Assembly (NCBI GenBank): GCA_902702965.1 | Contig: CACRXP010000394.1 | Coordinates: 433,580-497,579, forward strand | Source: Spirometra erinaceieuropaei | Lineage: Eukaryota; Platyhelminthes; Cestoda; Diphyllobothriidea; Diphyllobothriidae | Length of the DNA stretch: 64,000 bases | Direction of reading: 5' to 3' | In this document: in pieces, positions 13,550 to 27,400 of the stretch | How the letters are laid out: every line of letters begins with the position of its first letter | Numbering within the stretch: the stretch's first letter is position 1 | The notes under the pieces: model-generated | What the model saw: only the letters and a program-made list of their open reading frames with translations | The model's database searches: none | Told to the model about the DNA's origin: nothing | Position numbers and translations under genes: made by a program

Positions 13550-13655
13550 CTAACCCTAAGTACTAACTCTAAAACCCGACCATAAAGCCAACTATAAACC
13601 CTAAACCCTGGACACTATCCCTTAACCTAACCCTTAACTATAAACCTTAGATCCC
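13550..13655 (+). repeat. Degenerate telomere-like (CCCTAA) patch
   Basis: Repeated CTAACCCTAA, TAAACCCTAAACCC and CCTAACCC variants with divergent spacers. CCCTAA is the complement of the TTAGGG telomere unit of flatworms and most animals. The patch is short and degenerate, so it is an interstitial relic, not a chromosome end. Confidence 0.6.
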
Positions 13656-16600
13656 AGTCGTAAACTCGAACACCAACATAATTGTGAATCCTAATCGCAG
13701 CAGTCCGCGATGCACCTCGAATTGAAAGTATCCGCAAGTAGTACTACGCCTGCTGAAATCACTGATAGTACGAAAGCGATAAATGTTCACGAAGCACGAC
13801 AGCGTTTCCGAGTCCCATCGTTGCAAAAAACGGGTTTGTGAAGTCGTCGGTAAAAATACGACGAGTAGGTATACAGTGTCATATAGATCAGCGGTTCCTA
13901 CCACGAATCCATGAAGCCCAATGACAAAAACCCTGAGCAGAGAGTCAGTTACGTCGATTCTAGGTGAATCGCGTTCAGCATCTTAAAGGCCGCGCTTTTT
14001 AAGTTTGAGCAAAATACTTGACAGAGCAGTCCGATTTGAGTCCACGAAGGATGATGGCTTAGTGCCGTCGGATGCGAAGAGATGTTTTTTGAAAAAAAAA
14101 TCCAGAACCGGCATAAACCCCCTGAATTAGCTTAGCACAGATAAGCTCTCGGAACTCAGCTACATTTCTGCTGACAAAGAATCTTAAAATTCCCGTTTAA
14201 GCGTGAAGAATCTTTTTCGTAAGGACCAGGTGCAAAAACAGTCGCATCATCACGTAGTTCATCCACTCAGCTTCCGACATTACTGTTCTTCAATAAGTAG
14301 CACTATTTATCTAATGAACTAGTTGTGTACAATCTTAAGACATCGAAAATATGGACGAGCTTTTCAACTCGAATTCTGCTTTTTCAGGAAGATGCCTTCT
14401 AGTGGCAGACTGTGCGGCTGCCGATGTAGTGCGCAGGTAGTATGTTTCCGCCTACTGTCCATAAGTTATCCTCAGTTAAAGTGCCGGCGCATTCTCCTTG
14501 TGGTCAGGGAGTAAGGAACAGGTTATGGCACTAAACGACCAAAATGACCGAGACATTTTCAATTTAAAATATTCCAACTTTCTCCCTAGGAGACTCTTAA
14601 CCTTTCTGAGGGCTTTACTCCGCAGCACGACGTATGCTCTTTAGTTTTATACTTTAAGCCTCTCCGGCCGGGACTCCCCATTCCGTAATGTTCTGCACGT
14701 CGATCTTCAACTTTCGACTGGTCGAATGGGTCTGCGACTGACGAAACCCGAAGTCATTTTACGCTATTTCGAGACATTTCCTCTTCCTGACTGGGTCTCA
14801 ATAATTCTGAGTCGACTTTGAAAATGTTTATACAAGGAACAGGGATGTATCTTGTGAGAAGTAAGGAGTTTACGATGTTTGGGACTGTCTGAAGTAGTCT
14901 GCCTGACATTTGCAAGCTGCCAGTTAAAGAACTCCAAAACTTTATGGAAGCGTTTACTTTCTTATCAAAGTTGATGCTTTCCTTTGAGTTTGCGTCTCGG
15001 GGCCTTTGTAAGAGTTGCAGGCATTGCAATTTTCTAATTTTCTGCCTCAGAGCTACCGTTTGACGTTAGTAAAAGCATGCTTTAGTAAATACCGTAGTTT
15101 ATTTACGCAGGAGATTTTCATGCAGGACTGCCTAGTGGTCTCCGGAGCCAACATTCATATTCGCCCAAACTCGAAGGTGCTATTTTTCCGATGAAATTAT
15201 TTTGTCCATCGAGCCGAAGTAAACTAAAGTTTACTATTTATATCCCCTTAGGTTTCATGTCGAATCAACTGAACTACCGAAGTGGCTGAGTGAGATTACT
15301 GTATCAGGATCCCTCCAGGGTAAATTATTTACTCCTTTCTGATCACTATTTTTAATTAATTGTCCTATTTTTCAAAAGGAAATGAAGCAAGCCAATTAAT
15401 ACGACACTTACTAGATATGACGGAGTTGTTTGGAAGGAAGGGGTAATTCGTACCTTATTGCTTTCGCTACGGTCTTACTTAGAAAGGATTGAGCACTGCG
15501 AGTCACTCGATCCTCTGTTATACGAGACTTATTTGACACAGGAAAGTTGCATTTTCTCGACTCAAAGTCCTAAATTAACAGCTGTACGTGGGAGCAGCTT
15601 GATTAACTGTGTCCATTAATCAAAGCTGCATGCACAGTAAGCATATTGACTTCCAGGAAGTGAGGGTCAGAACGATCTTGGTAAGCGAGCCTCGCATGAA
15701 AGTCGCGTACACCTATAAATCTTGATTCCAGGACAGTAATGGGTATTTCACTTTTTGGCCGGAGAAGCTATCACCCACGCAGACGGTCGCATGGCGACTA
15801 ACAATCAATACTTTAAAAAGTTTACTGACAAAAGGCAGGGCGACCAAAGTGGTTATTTTCGACTCAGTTACCGTTATCCGCAAGAGCAATTCCAAGTCCA
15901 GGTTGCACGCTCGGGATGGGGGGGGGGGGAGAATAATGTGGTTGAACCCGAAGCAGTTGACCGACGAGGGATTCCCTCATCAGTGCACACTGGGTTTACA
16001 TCGTGTCAGCTGAAATCGGCAGTAGTAAATCACGTGGGAATGGCGTACATGCGTCTATCATGACTGTAGGGCGAAAATACTCAACAGCATGAGTTTGAAA
16101 TCCAAGGCGTACCGCTTGGAGGTTATCATTGGCGGATGACGGGAAAAGAGTAGGAATGACCACGCCCTTTGTCAGAAAATCTTGTCAGTAAGCGAACATT
16201 CTCGTGTCGAAAGATGCTTAAGAACCCAATAAACGCACTTCTTTTTCGTATGTTTGGTAGCTGCGAGGATTCCATCATGGAAAGGCATTTATCCAAACAA
16301 GATCCACTGCAGGAGGGTGTATGAATAACCTAAGTACTAGATAATGACGCTGCCGATGCCCATGTTTCTCTTCTTCGTACTTCCGTCTCAGGGGGTGGGA
16401 ACCTAATTGTTGAAACAATAATTTTACACGTCAGACATTTCGAGTTCTCTTCTGCACCCTTATTTAGAAACACCAACAGAGTGGGAATCGATGACGTCAG
16501 GCCAGTATACTTCTTGTTGCAGCAGTTTGGTCTTCCATTCTGATTTAAGTCCTGCAGCGCGCCCTCGACATAAAATTGTGCACATACATAACGTACGTAG

Positions 16601-17097
16601 CCAAGAGGTGAAATAAATCAACAGGCCGGACAAAAGACCCATTACTGATTTGCCATTCGTAAGTCTTCGCTGATGTCGATCGGACAGGTATGCACGCTGG
16701 ATTTGTCGAACACCCTTCTAATTGGCGACACTGAGGGATGGTTTTTTGACCGTTAGCAGTCCAAACTAACAGATTGGAAGTAAATTGCCTTGAAGTATTA
16801 ATAAATTTGGCGTGAGCCTTCAACGCCCTCTTCAACTATCGGCAGTTGTCTCAACGAGGTCAGCTGCTCCTGAACAAAAAATGCAAATTGTGCTTAACCT
16901 GCCCACAAAATCCTCACCGGTGATGTTCCAGCACTTGCTGGTGCAATTTTTTAACACTTCCCTATTTTTATGATAAATATCGGAGCTTAGCCTTTTTTAT
17001 CTGAGGAGGCTGCCTGCGGTTGACTTTTTTCCATTTGTTAGGTATGTTTTTGCGTCCGTATGATTATTTGGTTGATGTATGCGGAAACGGACAGTTC

Positions 17098-17388
17098 TTA
17101 GTCTGGTTCTGATTTCGCTAGTTCCTCCTCCTCTTCCTTATCCTCCCCCTCATCCTCCTCCTTCATGTTTTTTGCTTCTAATATAGCTTTGATTAGCTGA
17201 GGAAATATTATGTTTGCGTCCCTATTCGTCTTGAAGTTTGTGCTTCCTCGGTGTCCTCTTCTTGATTTCCTGTCAAATTTCCGACCCTGTCGAGGCTTCG
17301 GAATGGGTCGTTCTAACCAACGAAAAAGCGTAGGGGAGCAGTGAAAAAGTCTGTTTATATTCAAAAAAGTTTGTTTTTTGTAAGCCAA
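17098..17388 (-). CDS. Small ORF with basic middle and acidic tail
   Basis: A 96-codon frame starts with ATG. It has a basic centre (PKPRQGRKFDRKSRRGHRG), a short amphipathic stretch (NIIFPQLIKAILEAKNM) and an acidic tail of Glu/Asp/Lys before the stop. The tail is encoded by a CTT/CCT-rich tract that could arise as a simple repeat. The charge pattern resembles small nuclear or nucleolar proteins, but I recognise no family. No splice signals or neighbouring exons support it. It may be a lone small gene, a retrocopy, or chance. Confidence 0.25.
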   Translation of the reverse strand: MAYKKQTFLNINRLFHCSPTLFRWLERPIPKPRQGRKFDRKSRRGHRGSTNFKTNRDANIIFPQLIKAILEAKNMKEEDEGEDKEEEEELAKSEPD

Positions 17389-20300
17389 CTCTACTAATCT
17401 CTAAAAATGACCTTGCAGAGTAAACATTGGTGAACCCCTCTTGTTGTGAATAGGCATGAAAACCTCGAAATAAGCCACAAATGTCTAATATAAGACACTG
17501 TATGGGAAAGATCGCCGACCGGATGATAAAGTAAACAGCTACTACACATAACGCTGTAAAACTCTCATCCGAAGATTGGTACTCATGATGGAGGCGAAAT
17601 CTGACAGGATCCTCTTTCTCTTCTGCTTATCGCTAGAACTGCCATGTGAATTTTGCAAATTACTTTCCCTTAATACTTTGACTACTTGAGTTAAATTCCT
17701 GGCAAACTTTAATAACTAGTTCAATTTCCAAGAATTCACCTGACTGTAGTCTTGCAAGTCTTGATATTGGATCATTCAAAATATGACTTCTAATATCAGC
17801 ATGTAGGAATATTGATAATGCAGACTGGGAGTTTCTGGAGCAGTTAGGCATCATATGGCAACGGCCTTAACTTTCTTCGCAGTTGATATTGGATTGTCCA
17901 CCTGTTTCTAAACTTCAGTTTTAAGGATGATAGAGAGTTCAATTTCCTTTATATTTTATTATAAAGGACAGCTTTTGCGAAATAAATGCCTTGGTAATCC
18001 TTCGCCAAACGCAATTGATCTGGTCAGTAGTCGTACTTTGAGCATTCCTGGGAAGGGAGAGTTTCCTTTTAAATTAATTAGTTAGACACTGCTTACCAGC
18101 ATTGTGTTCTCCGTTCCAAGGCGAAGGATCATCCTCGTAAAGTGTTTTCGCAAACTGGCATTGAACGTTTTTGTTAGACATATTTGTCGACCTAACATAC
18201 GCAGAACCTTAAATCAAATCAGCTATCCATTTCATATTTGTCAAAAGTTTTGTAAAATTCTCTGGAATATCGAGGTATTAAGAGGATTTTAGCTTTATTA
18301 TTTTGAGAAAATTTTGAAAGCGAAATGACATCTAATGAGCATAGTTCGTGAAGCGTCTTACCTCAAGGTCACGCATGGAGAAATTGGAGTGCTATGCACT
18401 TCCACCCGAGAGTATTGGATTGGAAAATCTATAACTGAAAATGAGAGGTAATGATTACTCCTCGAAATTGTCTGACTTTAAATTTTTCTTGGTTGGACTC
18501 CACTTTGTCATGCCCGCTGTAGAGCCAGTTTACATCGGGAATGGCACCGAAAGGAAGGTAATGACGAATATCGAAAAAAATGTGACCATTCTCTTCGCAG
18601 AACACTCAGTATGAGTGTTGATGCCACTGTTTCTTTCAAATCGAATGCTCTTTAAGGAAGACTTAGAGGAATGCTTAGAAACTATTTTTAGCTATACATT
18701 GCGGTGTATGAAGCTTTCAGTGTCTTTTTAAATAAAAATGGCCTTCAAACAGAAGACGATGCAGCCTATTTCAAGCATCCGACAGCATAAAAGATGAAGT
18801 TAATTGCCGATGGTATGTCTTTGTGAGACTGTCGTTCATTTGACACACAGCGCCTTTTTTCAATTTTTCAACAGTATCACTTCCACGGCTGGTAAGGCCT
18901 GTATGCGTGTGCATTTTTAGGACATAAGGGATGGCGCCGTAAGCTGTAGCTGCTGTGAACATGAAAGCTTCGGTTGCGGCAGCCGCTTAATAGTTTGGCG
19001 TCGTTTTTATGTGGTAGGGGCCAACACACAGTTCTCTGGTATTGTCCAGCTATGAATACTAAAGGAGGAAAGAGTAAAACTTTGCTGCCTGGCAGAAAGC
19101 AGGTAAACCGCCCTTTTGTCCCCGCCCTATCGTTTGCCTGTTTTAACGGACGCATTAACTGGTAGGCAAAGATTTTCGCCTTTTACCAAGCAAGCACCAC
19201 TCTAAAACAAAATCTGCATGTGAATACTGAGTTAGAATTTATTGGGTAAGCTTCTCTGGTTCTTATGTTATTTGCAAACCGAGTGCAGAGAGAAAAAAGA
19301 GTAAAAGACAGTTTTCACGACTAGAATAGCAAATATAGTGATAATCTGACCCACGTATGACCACTTTTAGGGGCTTTATGTCTCAATGAAAACATCATGT
19401 TGCATGGAATGCAGCTCTTATGCAGTTGAATTTTTGAAAAATCTGTGGAGTTTATGTGGGAAATATCGCTTTGCAGTCTCCCTGTGGTTAGATAATGTTG
19501 AACTTAATATCAAGTTCAATGAATGCAGAAATTTTCAAGACGGATGTCTGAATGCAAGCGAGGAAACCTCGTAAAAATCTTGCCTCCTTCGTAGATTTTA
19601 GTAAGAGTCGCCATCAATTATTAATCTGTTTATACAAGTTTGCTTGTCAACTTGTCGCAAGCCTCGTCTGCTTGGTGTTCTCTTGCTCCAGTTGGTAACT
19701 TGTAATAAAGAACGGCTGCTCTGCGGCTGCCTCCTAGGTGCTACATTGCAACCTTGTAGTCTAATGGCCTCGTGCCTCGGAATGTTTAATTCATCGAATT
19801 TTTATATAATATCCAGAGGGTAACTTTAAACGAACAGTTGATTTGTGTGGCAAAAAATGACAAAATTCACGAAAAGCATAGGTCGTCAGAGTCATGAGCA
19901 TGTAACTTACTATTCCTATGTACATTCACCAGACATGCGAATAAGTCATCATTTAGACGAGGTTGCGATAAGGGGCAAAAGGAAACATGCTTGACGGTTT
20001 AATTTCTGCCGGTTTTGTGCGGACATTCTTTGAGTCACGGGGATGTGTGTCTTTCCGTTTATTTTTCGTAATTGTGCAACTAAATGTTTATCCCCGTACA
20101 CATCCTGCAGGAAGCTACAACTCCTTTCGAGTTGGTGTTTTAACTACAACAATACTTAGGATTCGAAGGCTATCAATGTGAAATATTTTGAGAAATTCGC
20201 ATGATTATCCGTCTATTCAGATATTCGCATGTTTATTAATACTGCTTAAAAAATCTACAAAGCTTTTTATTCCTCAGTGACATTTTATCAGCGCCTAGGT

Positions 20301-23300
20301 ATGCTTTTGTAGTTAGATTAAAATACAAACTAGTTTCTTGGGAAAACTGTAAAGCATGTGGACTTGAAACATTATGAGCGAATGGAAATTCATTGCCCTT
20401 CAAACAACACAAAATCGAAAAACTTTTAAAGTCAAAGTACTTCCTAATTAGAGTGCCTCTGTTTGATAAAGAAGTGACCACCTCTAAAAAACATCCGAGA
20501 AATGAATCATGTGTCCGCAGTCTTCGAACAATGAAAACATAAATATCGAAAACCGATGGAAAAAATAAGCATTACTTACATATTTTTTTTTTATCAAAGT
20601 CCCATTCACACAGATTAGACGAACAAAACTACCGCAATGAAACGCAGCACTGTAGTATGCCTAAGATCCTCCGAACTGTGCTTCATCCTTTTCAGGGCAA
20701 CATACGACGTCCACTTCGTCCAGAGTACTAGTGCTCTCTATTATCCCTTGAGTTTTTTCAACACAGGTTTTGCAGGCATATAAGTACTAGCTATTCTCGT
20801 CCCGAGTTGAAGCCCCGGAGATAATTGTGACAGCCGCTATGCCTGTCACGCTTTTTGTCTGGGCTAAACGGAGAGCATTACATAAGTCTTAAACATAAAC
20901 GGATTTCAGCGAGTAGTTCATCGCTGGCTTTTACCAGGTTATGTATATAGGTTGTTCAGCAGTCCCCAGCTTGAAGTAGATAGGTTTTTGATCATCAGTC
21001 GTGTCGTTCGCACTTCATTACTCTGATAAAACTAATTTTTCCGTTTCTGCAGGCACTATTTTCAGAAGATTATACGCCTTTGGCTGAACGTCACCCGATT
21101 TATTTACATGTTACGCACCTATTATTTCCTTTGAAAGCTCTCTGAACTTGTGTCTATATCTCAGAAAAGTGTATGGAAATGGGAAAAATACGCCTACGGG
21201 AGTTCCGGGATCCTTCTCAATTTAACAGCCCCTTTTTCAAGTCTCGACTGCCCCAGTTGGAAATGAGTTTCCGTTTGTAAACTTTCTCTCTGGTCCCGCG
21301 GACGGAATTGGGTATTTTAGACACTTGATTATTTTGCCAACGCACTTGCTTCCAAATTAGCTTGTGAAATGGTGTTCTTCATAGATGTGTAGGAGTAGTA
21401 TTCGGTGATCTGGCCCGATTGCAGAACGGAACACCGGCCCTCAACTAAAACTGTTATTTCTGAGTTAGATTCTCCGCAATCGGTAAAAATGCATGAAACA
21501 CTTTTTTAAATACGGAACTTAGAGAATTAGACACATTTGCCTAACCCCAAAGCTTTACTGAATCATTCGGTGTTCAGGGCAAAGTTTGTGAATTTCAATT
21601 TTGGCGAATTCGTCGGCTAATTCTCAATGCTTGGGCGTTGGCGGCGACTACACACTCAAATAAGATAAGTCATTCTCATGTTTCTTCGATTAAATCTCCC
21701 ATAGGCCAAAAACCTAAAATCCTTTGATGATTTCCATCGGAAAGAAAAAGTTGTATTATGTTGGTCTTAACTATCAAAGAAGATTATGCATATACTCAAC
21801 CGCGAGTCAACCCCACTTTTTGCGTTAATATATCAACTGAGCGAAAGCGTTTGGAGAATCGCATGTTCTTTACGTCTCAAGACGGTTCAGTGAGTGGGAC
21901 TAACCATTGAAAAGGGAGTCAAAATGATGTCTCCTCAAATTCAAACTTTCAAACTAAGATGGCCGTTATTTCTTAGGATTTGCGGATTTGGGTGGTAGGA
22001 TTGGCTTAGAAACGGAACTAGCCCCACTAGGCTCATGCTTATTACCTGATGTTGCTAAAAGCAGAGTCGTGGCTTTGAAATATGACGTCAGAACTGAGAG
22101 AGCCTACTGATAAGACGTAACGATCCGTCATGTGTATAACGTAGCCGTCGCCTAAACCACTGTGCACGCGCGCCTGCCCACGGAACCAATTACGTGACAA
22201 GGTCGACTGTTGAAGGTCGAGGATTGGTTTAGAAGCGAACGTCTGGTCTTCGTGCGCATCGCATGCCTGTGCCAGCGTGTCCTGAACGCTGCTTAACACG
22301 CGTAGTTGGTATCATCAACCAGCTAACTCATTTTGCGTAATCTTTGAGATCGAATCCACCATCTAGATTCAACGAAGGGGACGCTGAGTCTTCAAAGAAT
22401 CCTTTCTTGGATTTTGCCTTGTTTCAATCAAAGAATACGACTATTCCTCTTACCGGAAGTTTTTCGCATCGTAGGCTGGGATGGGCGGCTGCTGTTCAGC
22501 GAATTGTTGCGGTGGCGGGGATAGTGAGTTTAATGCTCTGTTGTTTTATGCAAGATTGCAAATTGTGAACTAGGTACTTACCAAGCGCGTAAACATCTAT
22601 AGAATGCTCGTTAAATTTCTACTCTTGGTATGGCTAACACGAGGAAAGGTTGACAAAATAGTTCTGACTTTGAAGTGAGTTCGGTAGTGAAAAGTGTTAA
22701 TGTAAATTTAGAAACGTATTTATATTCTGTCCAGCGATAGTCAGTTAGTGTGTCTTTTCATTTACAGAAAATTAAAAGAATTTGGTTTGAGTTATGAAAC
22801 ACGTTGGCAAAAGTTAATTAGCTTTCCACAGTCATATTGGTTCCGAATTGCTCTTTGCTAAAATATGGTCTGATTTGCCTTATTTTTGCTGCGATACTCT
22901 TTGTGAAACAAAATGCAGGGACTTGTGGCATTCACAAAGCTAGTCTGACACTCAAATACATATTGGTTATATTTGATGTTAACCTGGACAACCTACTTCA
23001 GATACCACCGCAAAAGACCCCTAACACCTGGTTGAATTTGCACAGTTTTGTGTTTTCTGTCATTGCAACACTCAAAGGCTTTGTGCAATGGCTATGCTGA
23101 CTTGGATTCAAGTTCGGAACGGTTTAACATGCACCAGTCTGACGTACTTATAGCACCTATCGTGATGATTCCTTTGCATAACTTTTGCCATCTCTTTTTG
23201 CTGCCTTTGCCCATTTCAAAACCTAGTTTATTCAGTCTCTCATGTAGGTTGTTCTTGCTGCTGATCGAAATTTGTTATATGGATAAGACATTGAATTAAA

Positions 23301-26300
23301 TTATTAGCCCAGGAGTTGCGGACATCGTAGCTCCAAACGGAGACTCCAGCAATTATACCGGCAGCATTAAACTCTGTCGAAGACAACAGCACTGCACCGC
23401 GCAGTTCTAAATGTCACTCAGATTGTCGTTTGCTGGCCCATTTCGAAGGCGCTTTCTTTTAAATCTACAGCTGTATCTTTAGTGACAAGTATTTCAGTTC
23501 GTCTTCTACGACTATTTTTAGTTCTCTTGTTGAGAGTTAGTAAAAACACGCATCTGGACCTCTGATTTGGAAAAGGAGCAACCGTCTTTGATCTTACTTT
23601 TTGCTCGTATTTTTATTTCTAGTCCTTGCAACGTAAAATAAGTTCTCCTGTCTGAATATCCGTTCTGCATAGGCTGGGTTTGCTTTCAAAGATTAGGGAC
23701 TTACGAGTACAGGCCACCTAACTGTTCAGAATTTTCTCAATCGACCAATGAGGTACCCATGTTTCCTAAATGCCATAGGTAAGTTTGGCATTTGTCCCTT
23801 CACCAACTTCGGCCTTCATTTTGACTGAAACTTTCCACTAGACGCCTGTTTGTGATATTTGGTCATGGCTCCGAAGGGGAATGCTTCGCCAGACCGTCCG
23901 CTTCTAATGATTCTGATCACCTCAAAAGCTCAGACCTCCTCAGGGCCAGAAGCCATTAATGATGTGCGTCTGAATCACCGGACTCCCGTCATAAAAAGGC
24001 CGTATTGCCCTTAGTTCCAGAGGAGAAGTAACCGTTGAGTAATCGGCCTTCAGAGCAACTAGATTTCCAGCTGATCGGACATGGGTATTTTGCCGCATAA
24101 CCCCACACTTCCTGGTTCGAATGGCTTGGAGTTGCGAAGTTCGCAAACTCGCACCTTACGGGTAGTCCATGCACATGCCCCAGTGCATGATAACCAGTAC
24201 ACGCATTCACTGTCATCGCGCCGCCGTTTACGTTAGCTTAGTGGATGTAGGGGGTTATAATACGAGGTTCTCCACCGCTACCATCAGCAAATGGCTGATT
24301 ACGAGATCAGAATTGCATATGTTCTTTTTCTGTGCTCTCAGCATACTTCCGTAGTCGGGTAGTGGCTTCGGTGCATTAGTCGGCTACCAATCCGCGTAAT
24401 CGTAGGCGCCAAACGCGCTGTCGGCATTACCATGACATGAAGTCTGTCTAATTTCAATGTGCACACGTCCATGCGCATATCTTTATAGTTTTTTTTAAGT
24501 GCGCAGCTTAAATAAACTGGTCATCGAGGAGTTCGCCTGATTGGGGGTGGAAGGTTATGGTTAACGAGAGTAAACGCTTGCATACCTTATACGCGAAAGC
24601 ATGCATAGTCGCCATTCCAGTAGATTTAAATTCTGAAACCTATGCCATTTTTATCTAATCAGTCTGCTCGGATGGCCCGTAAGTACTCGAGCATACTCTT
24701 CTTTGAGTTCACGCATATGCAGAAGGCAGTCCAAGGTTTTCGAAGAATAATAGGCCTTAACAGGTTAATATTTCGAGATAAAAAGCTAGTAGGATGCAAC
24801 TGTCTCCCTTTTCCTGCTTCGACATATCTTCTTGTTGGTCCTCTCCGCTGCATCCACAAACTGTTGGGTAGCCTCTGCCTGGCTTTAAGTGTGGATCACC
24901 TCGTCGAAATTTCAATGACCGACTGATTTTCCCAGACAAACAGTTCGTATTCTACTTACCAAATCTACCAAACATTTTTGCCGTCAATATTCTTCTCATT
25001 ACTTCTTTGGAGTGCATTGTTCGTTCTTTTTGTATCCTTCGAAACGCGGTTTCTTAGTAACAATGTATACGTAGAGACCAATCACACTGAAACGCCTCTC
25101 TCTTGTTGAAAGGAATTCAGTCTTTTGTCCAATTTAATTTATTTCACCTTAAATCTCCGAAGCGTTTTGCCCCTAGTGCTTCCCCGTACCCCAATTCTAA
25201 TGCAATCATCCTTTTCATTCTCTCATCCCCCCACAAAACTTCTTTTAGAATAGATTTTAATGGCCAATAGGGTACTAAGATTGAACAACATCGTTAATCT
25301 TTTGTATTCAGCACTGCTTGACAGAAACTCGACTTAACTACGACATATGAAGTGGGCCCCATCATTCCCTTCCACGTTATTTTTCTGAGGCAAATTCATA
25401 AGGTATATGTCCAGACCCGCAAAAAATACGAACCGAAAACCCTGAATGTATTTTCAAATATGAAAAATAATTTATGGGGTGTTTAAGTCGAATATGAAAT
25501 CCACCCATTAGTTAAGCCCGGTGGAAATTCTGTCATTTTCTAACACAGTTTAAGGACGTAAATTGATTGGTATTTATTTTTATCTCAATCCTGAGCAACG
25601 CAAAGGAAAGTGGACAGCACCAGAGTTTTTGGATGAATTGGCTGTTATATCATAATTTCCAGACTAGTGTAGACGTTGACTTTCTGAGCCTAAACGGTCT
25701 ACTTGCATTATTATCAGTGTCTAAAGGTTCTAAGTTGCCATCATGCCAAAAATAGCAAAACAAGTACTCTCAATAGGGAAAAAGCAGGGACGACTTTCTG
25801 TAATTCACTTAGGAAAACAACTCAAGACCACGTAGAAGTAGAATTGACCGATCTTGCCTCAATACAGAACTGAGTAGGGGGTTTCCTTTTGTCTCGGAGT
25901 TCTGGTCTAGAATTCTTACCGAATGTCAACTAATGAGAGGTCAGCAAATCTCGAGAGGTAGTACAGTCATGGACAAGAGAGACTGAAATGTCCGTTTAGG
26001 AACCATCTGCATGGGGCTGGGGCTGAGTGGTAGAATGTACCGCTCAAGAACTAAGTGAATCCTAGTCCTTATCGGTAAGGCTTCCCGACCAGGACAAGCT
26101 GTTCTCCAGCATACGCCTGTACTCGAATCTTCATTGTGACAATTGCACGCATGCTTCTTGCTTGGCGTTTCGGCAGTCATCCGTCTATCTTCTTTCTATG
26201 GACGATTTCAAATCCATTCTCAGTACGCTCTTTCTGGAAGGAAAATCATTTTCCGAGTGGAATACTGTGTTACAAAATAGTGAGAGCATCCAACTTTTAT

Positions 26301-26376
26301 TATTGATAACTATGTGGAGAAAGGATCCAGGAAACTGGAAGTTTGTCGGGCTGATCTTTCGAAAGCAACCAGGCCT

Positions 26377-26600
26377 TCACCACGGGAGGATTGAGTGGCA
26401 TCGCATTCCACAATGTTCTACGGTGTTGACGGTGCCGCCACCCTGCACTCGCCCGACGCCGACCATGAACGCTATTACGAGATCGGGGCGATTGTCCATC
26501 TCGCCGCCGTTTATGCTACGGCTCATTGGCGTCCCTCGGGTCACAATTGTGTTGCTTCTCCGTCTGCATGCCGCTTGGCCTAGACTCCACGGCGCCGTCG
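26377..26600 (-). repeat. GC-rich tail next to Penelope-like copy A
   Basis: A GC-rich block directly downstream, in minus-strand sense, of the GIY-YIG end of Penelope-like copy A. It is open on both strands (minus frame includes RSINGGEMDNRPDLVIAF), which suggests repeat composition and not a gene. It may be the variable C-terminal or 3' tail of the retroelement, and no clear terminus was found. Confidence 0.3.
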
Positions 26601-27400
26601 GTTGCGGTGTTTCCGTAGGGTTTGGCGCATCGCAGGGATAGTCATGCAGCAATTGACAAATTCCGTGCTCATGTGCCAGGCCTCTAACGTCTGCCCGTGC
26701 TTATGGTGTTGACTCGGTCACTTATTCTGGCATGTCGAAGTGCGAACGCATATCCTCTTGTGACACCGTGCTCTTTCACTGACAATGGGTCTATCCTTTT
26801 CATTGGCTGTGTGTCCCCATGCGTTTTTTAGTCGCCTATTCTTTCCTCTGACTAGTTTGCCTGACAAGAAGGACATCAGACCCGATAGACAACGCGTGCA
26901 AGTTAACCATATTGCAGTCGTTCTTCATTCGCATGATCTGTCACTGGATTATCATTTCAAGTCGTTGTGTAGTGTCAATCTCCAGAGGTTGAAGAGGCCA
27001 CTTAAGATTTCGGACACATCAATATCTGGCAACACTCGCTGGACGTTTGATTGCCTTTTTATGGACCTATTAGTGTCGTGTGTCTTCTCTTATTCGACAA
27101 AGTTGTGCGGGTGCCAGCTTGAATTTTGACTGACATACTTTGTCTTCCATCTTATTGCAGTTGGTTTCCACTTTCTTGTGAAGGGTTCGCAGACGGCTGC
27201 GTTTGTCTGATAGCACATGCTAACTCGGTGTCCGTCTTTCCTGCGTACCGTCATCCTTCCGGTGGACAAGGATGTCCTTAAAAGTTTTCCTCTGTGATGA
27301 AGTGAATCTCCGAAAGAAATTGGGTTTCATTTCTCATGAACCTGTTACATTCTTTGCCCTTTTGGGGTGGCGAATGTTGAGAAAGAAGAGATTCGATTGG
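26590..27400 (-). mobile_element. Penelope-like element copy A, 5'-truncated, decayed
   Basis: On the minus strand the sequence starts inside the reverse transcriptase (FKDILVHRKDDG, matching the LAFLDVLVCRK region of the 61-kb copy). It continues through the linker (LHKKVETNCNKMEDKV) and reaches a GIY-YIG C-terminal remnant (LEAWHMSTEFVNCCM) near 26650. The + strand block gacaaagttgtgcggg at 27098-27115 aligns with gacaaagttgcgcggg at 61661-61676. Many stops and frameshifts make it non-functional. It begins exactly where copy B ends, in the same orientation, as in the partial tandems typical of Penelope-like elements. Confidence 0.65.

Larger units (their letters stand above)
12286..26376. 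other. Long non-coding interval without convincing genes
   Basis: About 14 kb of intron or intergenic DNA. Short open frames are scattered on both strands, but none shows domain-like sequence, codon bias or paired splice sites good enough to call, except the small acidic ORF at 17.1 kb, listed separately. A 12-nt G run lies at 15918-15929 and a telomere-like patch at 13.55-13.65 kb. The 23.9-24.4 kb part is locally GC-richer and may be another old repeat. Confidence 0.5.

Noticed and set aside
26162..26641. 159-codon plus-strand open frame
   Set aside because: It lies partly antisense to the end of Penelope-like copy A and has no domain-like content.
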